DNA from: Clostridiales bacterium | GTDB lineage: Bacteria > Bacillota > Clostridia > Oscillospirales > CAG-272 | Direction: 5' to 3' | Assembly (NCBI GenBank): GCA_012514145.1 | Contig: JAAZAV010000019.1 | Span: 1-64,000, forward strand | Length of the DNA: 64,000 nt | Shown: positions 62,233-64,000 of the stretch, in pieces | Layout of the letters: each line of letters starts with the position of its first letter | Position numbering within the stretch: position 1 is the stretch's first letter | Notes under the pieces: generated by a model | Databases searched by the model: none | What the model saw: the letters and a program-made list of their open reading frames with translations, nothing else | What the model was told of the DNA's origin: nothing | Position numbers and translations under genes: made by a program

Positions 62233-63643
62233 AGTCGTCTCTTAAATCGATATGCTCATACGGCTCGCCTTCGGGCTGTATGGGGTAATTTCCGGTAAAG
62301 CAGGCGTCGCAGAAGCCCACTCTGCTGTCAGGGGCGATGGACTTTAAGTCTTCCACTGCCAGATATCCCAGCGAGTCGGCGTCAAGGTCGGCGCGTATCT
62401 CCTCGGTGGTCATGCGGCAGGCGATGAGCTTGTCTCGGGAGGCAATGTCGGTGCCGTAGTAGCAGGGGTTTATAAAGGGGGGTGAACTTATCCGCAGATG
62501 AACCTCTTTCGCCCCGAAGTCGCGCAGCATTCTGATAAGGTGCTTGGTGGTGGTGCCGCGTACGATTGAGTCGTCCACGATAACCACCCGCTTTCCCTCA
62601 ATGACGGCGGTCATGGGCTGCAGCTTGATCTGCACAAGGTTCTCCCGCTGGCTCTGACCGGGATGTATGAAGGTTCTGCCGATATAGCGGTTCTTCATCA
62701 GTCCCATGCCGTATGGTATGCCCGATTCCTCGGCATAGCCCAGCGCCGCGTCAAGTCCGCTGTCGGGTACGCCCACCACAACATCCGCATCCACCGGGTG
62801 ACGCTTTGCCAGCGCGGCGCCGGCGGCTTTTCGGGCGAGATGGACAGACTGACCGTCGATTATCGAGTCGGGGCGCGCCGTGTAAATATGCTCGAATATG
62901 CAAAGCGAGGTTTTGCCGCCGCAGTTCTCGGTACGGTAGGAGATGCGCTCCTTTGAAACGGTGACCACCTCGCCCGGGCGGATATCCCGGTCGAAGGTGC
63001 CTCCTATGGCGCGTATGGCGCAGGACTCGGAGGCGAAGATAGTTGCATTTCCCAGATGCCCCATACAGAGAGGGCGTATTCCCATGGGATCCCGGGCGGC
63101 TATCAGCTTATGCGCGCAGAGCACCACCATCGAATAGGCGCCCGACAGCGTACTCATCGCCTTCACCACCGCCGTGTCGGTGGAGTCGCTGCGTATGCGT
63201 TCGTGTACTATTATCTGACCGATTATTTCGGCGTCCGACATGGTGGTGAACATCACATCGCCCTCAACAAGCCGCCTGCGGAGGCTGATGCCGTTTGCCA
63301 GCGCGCCGTTGAACGCCAGCGCCATTCTGCCCCGCACATGGTAACCCAGCATGGGCTGGGCGTTGTCGCGGCTCTCGAAACCCTCGGCAGCCGAACGGAC
63401 GTGACCGATGCCCGAGTGACCCTTCATATCTCTCAGAACCGACTCGCTGAATACATCGCCGGTGAGACCGTTATCGCGGTGGTGCTTGAAGCTGCCGCCG
63501 TCGTTTATGGCTATGCCGCTTGACTGCTGGCCGCGATGCTGCAGCGAATAGAGGGCTATGTATGTGAGGTGCGCAATGTCAAGTTTTTCGTCGGGGTCGA
63601 ATATCCCGAAAACTCCGCATTCCTCGCGGATTTCATTCTGCAT
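62213..63643 (-). CDS. purF: Amidophosphoribosyltransferase PurF
   Basis: A 476-residue enzyme for the first committed step of purine synthesis, PRPP plus glutamine to phosphoribosylamine. A short propeptide precedes the nucleophile Cys in EECGVFGIF (Cys9). Glutaminase domain: SLQHRGQQSSGIA near 34 and GHVRSAAEGFESRDNAQP near 77. Phosphoribosyltransferase domain: VVGVPDSGLDAALGYA near 290 and the PRPP loop VIVDDSIVRGTT near 352. GGAGG stands before the ATG, 22 bases after purE. Confidence 0.95.
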   Translation of the reverse strand: MQNEIREECGVFGIFDPDEKLDIAHLTYIALYSLQHRGQQSSGIAINDGGSFKHHRDNGLTGDVFSESVLRDMKGHSGIGHVRSAAEGFESRDNAQPMLGYHVRGRMALAFNGALANGISLRRRLVEGDVMFTTMSDAEIIGQIIVHERIRSDSTDTAVVKAMSTLSGAYSMVVLCAHKLIAARDPMGIRPLCMGHLGNATIFASESCAIRAIGGTFDRDIRPGEVVTVSKERISYRTENCGGKTSLCIFEHIYTARPDSIIDGQSVHLARKAAGAALAKRHPVDADVVVGVPDSGLDAALGYAEESGIPYGMGLMKNRYIGRTFIHPGQSQRENLVQIKLQPMTAVIEGKRVVIVDDSIVRGTTTKHLIRMLRDFGAKEVHLRISSPPFINPCYYGTDIASRDKLIACRMTTEEIRADLDADSLGYLAVEDLKSIAPDSRVGFCDACFTGNYPIQPEGEPYEHIDLRDDYDYTYE

Positions 63644-63664
63644 TTATTTCCTCCGTGAAATGCG

Positions 63665-64000
63665 TTATTTGCTGTACTTCGCGGAAACATCGGCGTCTTT
63701 CGCCATAACCTCTTCCGCCATCTTTTCTTTGTATGCCGCCAGCTTTTCCGCCAGTCCGCTGTCGGACAGGGCGAAAATCTGAACCGCCAGCAGCGCCGCA
63801 TTAGCCGCGCCGTCTATGGCTACCGTGGCGACCGGAACGCCCGAGGGCATCTGAACGGTGGAGAGCAGCGAATCGAGACCGTCAAGGGTTGAGGACTTCA
63901 CGGGGATACCTATAACAGGCAGAGTGGTGTGCGCCGCCAGAACGCCCGCCAGATGGGCGGCTTTGCCCGCCGCCGCGATAATCACGCCGAAGCCCTTCTC
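63665..64000 (-). CDS. purE: 5-(carboxyamino)imidazole ribonucleotide mutase PurE, C-terminal part
   Basis: The last 111 residues of PurE, which converts N5-CAIR to CAIR; the gene continues past the right edge, and the frame is open to base 64000. Landmarks: [17 protein letters not shown] and [20 protein letters not shown], then [20 protein letters not shown]. Full-length bacterial PurE is about 160-170 residues, so about a third is missing. First visible gene of the pur block. Confidence 0.93.
   Translation of the reverse strand, partial: EKGFGVIIAAAGKAAHLAGVLAAHTTLPVIGIPVKSSTLDGLDSLLSTVQMPSGVPVATVAIDGAANAALLAVQIFALSDSGLAEKLAAYKEKMAEEVMAKDADVSAKYSK

Noticed and set aside
1-64000. tRNA or rRNA genes
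   Set aside because: I looked for the T-loop block GGTTCGAA with matching acceptor stems, and for rRNA landmarks, and found none that fit. A covariance search would settle this.

Overview
The window looks like a chromosome segment of a gut- or rumen-type Clostridia bacterium (Bacillota) of fairly high GC content. The signs are vegetative promoters of the TTGACA/TATAAT type with 17-bp spacers, strong GGAGG ribosome binding sites, many lipobox lipoproteins, SbcCD, an SLH-domain surface protein, the rbfA-nrnA-truB cluster and a tetrahydrofolate riboswitch. I saw no rRNA or tRNA genes, no CRISPR array and no prophage. The placement rests on gene content only.

Layout. 1-4.2 kb: the end of an IS5-type insertion sequence interrupts a solute-binding lipoprotein gene, followed by an intact paralogue and a third copy broken by a stop codon and a frameshift. 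4.3-8.6 kb: a minus-strand operon ThuA / GH32 / Gfo-Idh-MocA dehydrogenase / sugar isomerase. 8.6-17.3 kb: a plus-strand run with a C39-peptidase-like lipoprotein, NUDIX hydrolase, acetolactate-synthase-like enzyme, rbfA-nrnA-truB, a Cys-rich protein and a nitroreductase. 17.3-26.4 kb: an SLH protein, an FAD oxidoreductase with a solute-binding protein, an acyltransferase, another solute-binding protein and a uracil-type permease. 26.5-32 kb: a plus-strand operon of a YdcF-like protein and three cytoplasmic glycan-enzyme-like proteins, then a DUF1653 gene. 32-39.6 kb: sbcD-sbcC, a PHP-domain metallohydrolase and a lipoprotein. 39.7-50.6 kb: carbohydrate genes around a divergent AraC regulator (DUF4838, dehydrogenase, GH31 on one side; AraC, phosphodiesterase, GH32 on the other), then a dehydrogenase and DUF4091 pair. 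50.6-56.4 kb: a sixth solute-binding protein and a more AT-rich block (hydrolase, glycosyltransferase, alpha-toroid protein, DUF1003). 56.4-64 kb: a minus-strand folate/purine block, purE-purF-purN-purH, then a THF riboswitch, an ECF-type S component and a homocysteine methyltransferase/MTHFR fusion.

How the genes fit together. Two themes dominate. One is glycan or sugar scavenging: many enzymes without signal peptides (GH31, two GH32, two DUF4091, DUF4838, three Gfo/Idh/MocA dehydrogenases, ThuA, isomerase) and six solute-binding lipoproteins without any ABC permease or ATPase beside them. The other is one-carbon metabolism: PurN and PurH use 10-formyl-THF, the riboswitch senses THF, the S component probably imports folate, and the fusion enzyme makes and uses 5-methyl-THF. 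The most striking items are the riboswitch with two mutually exclusive hairpins over the ribosome binding site, the S component split by a leucine-rich-repeat domain, and the direct-repeat operator candidate between the divergent promoters of the AraC locus.
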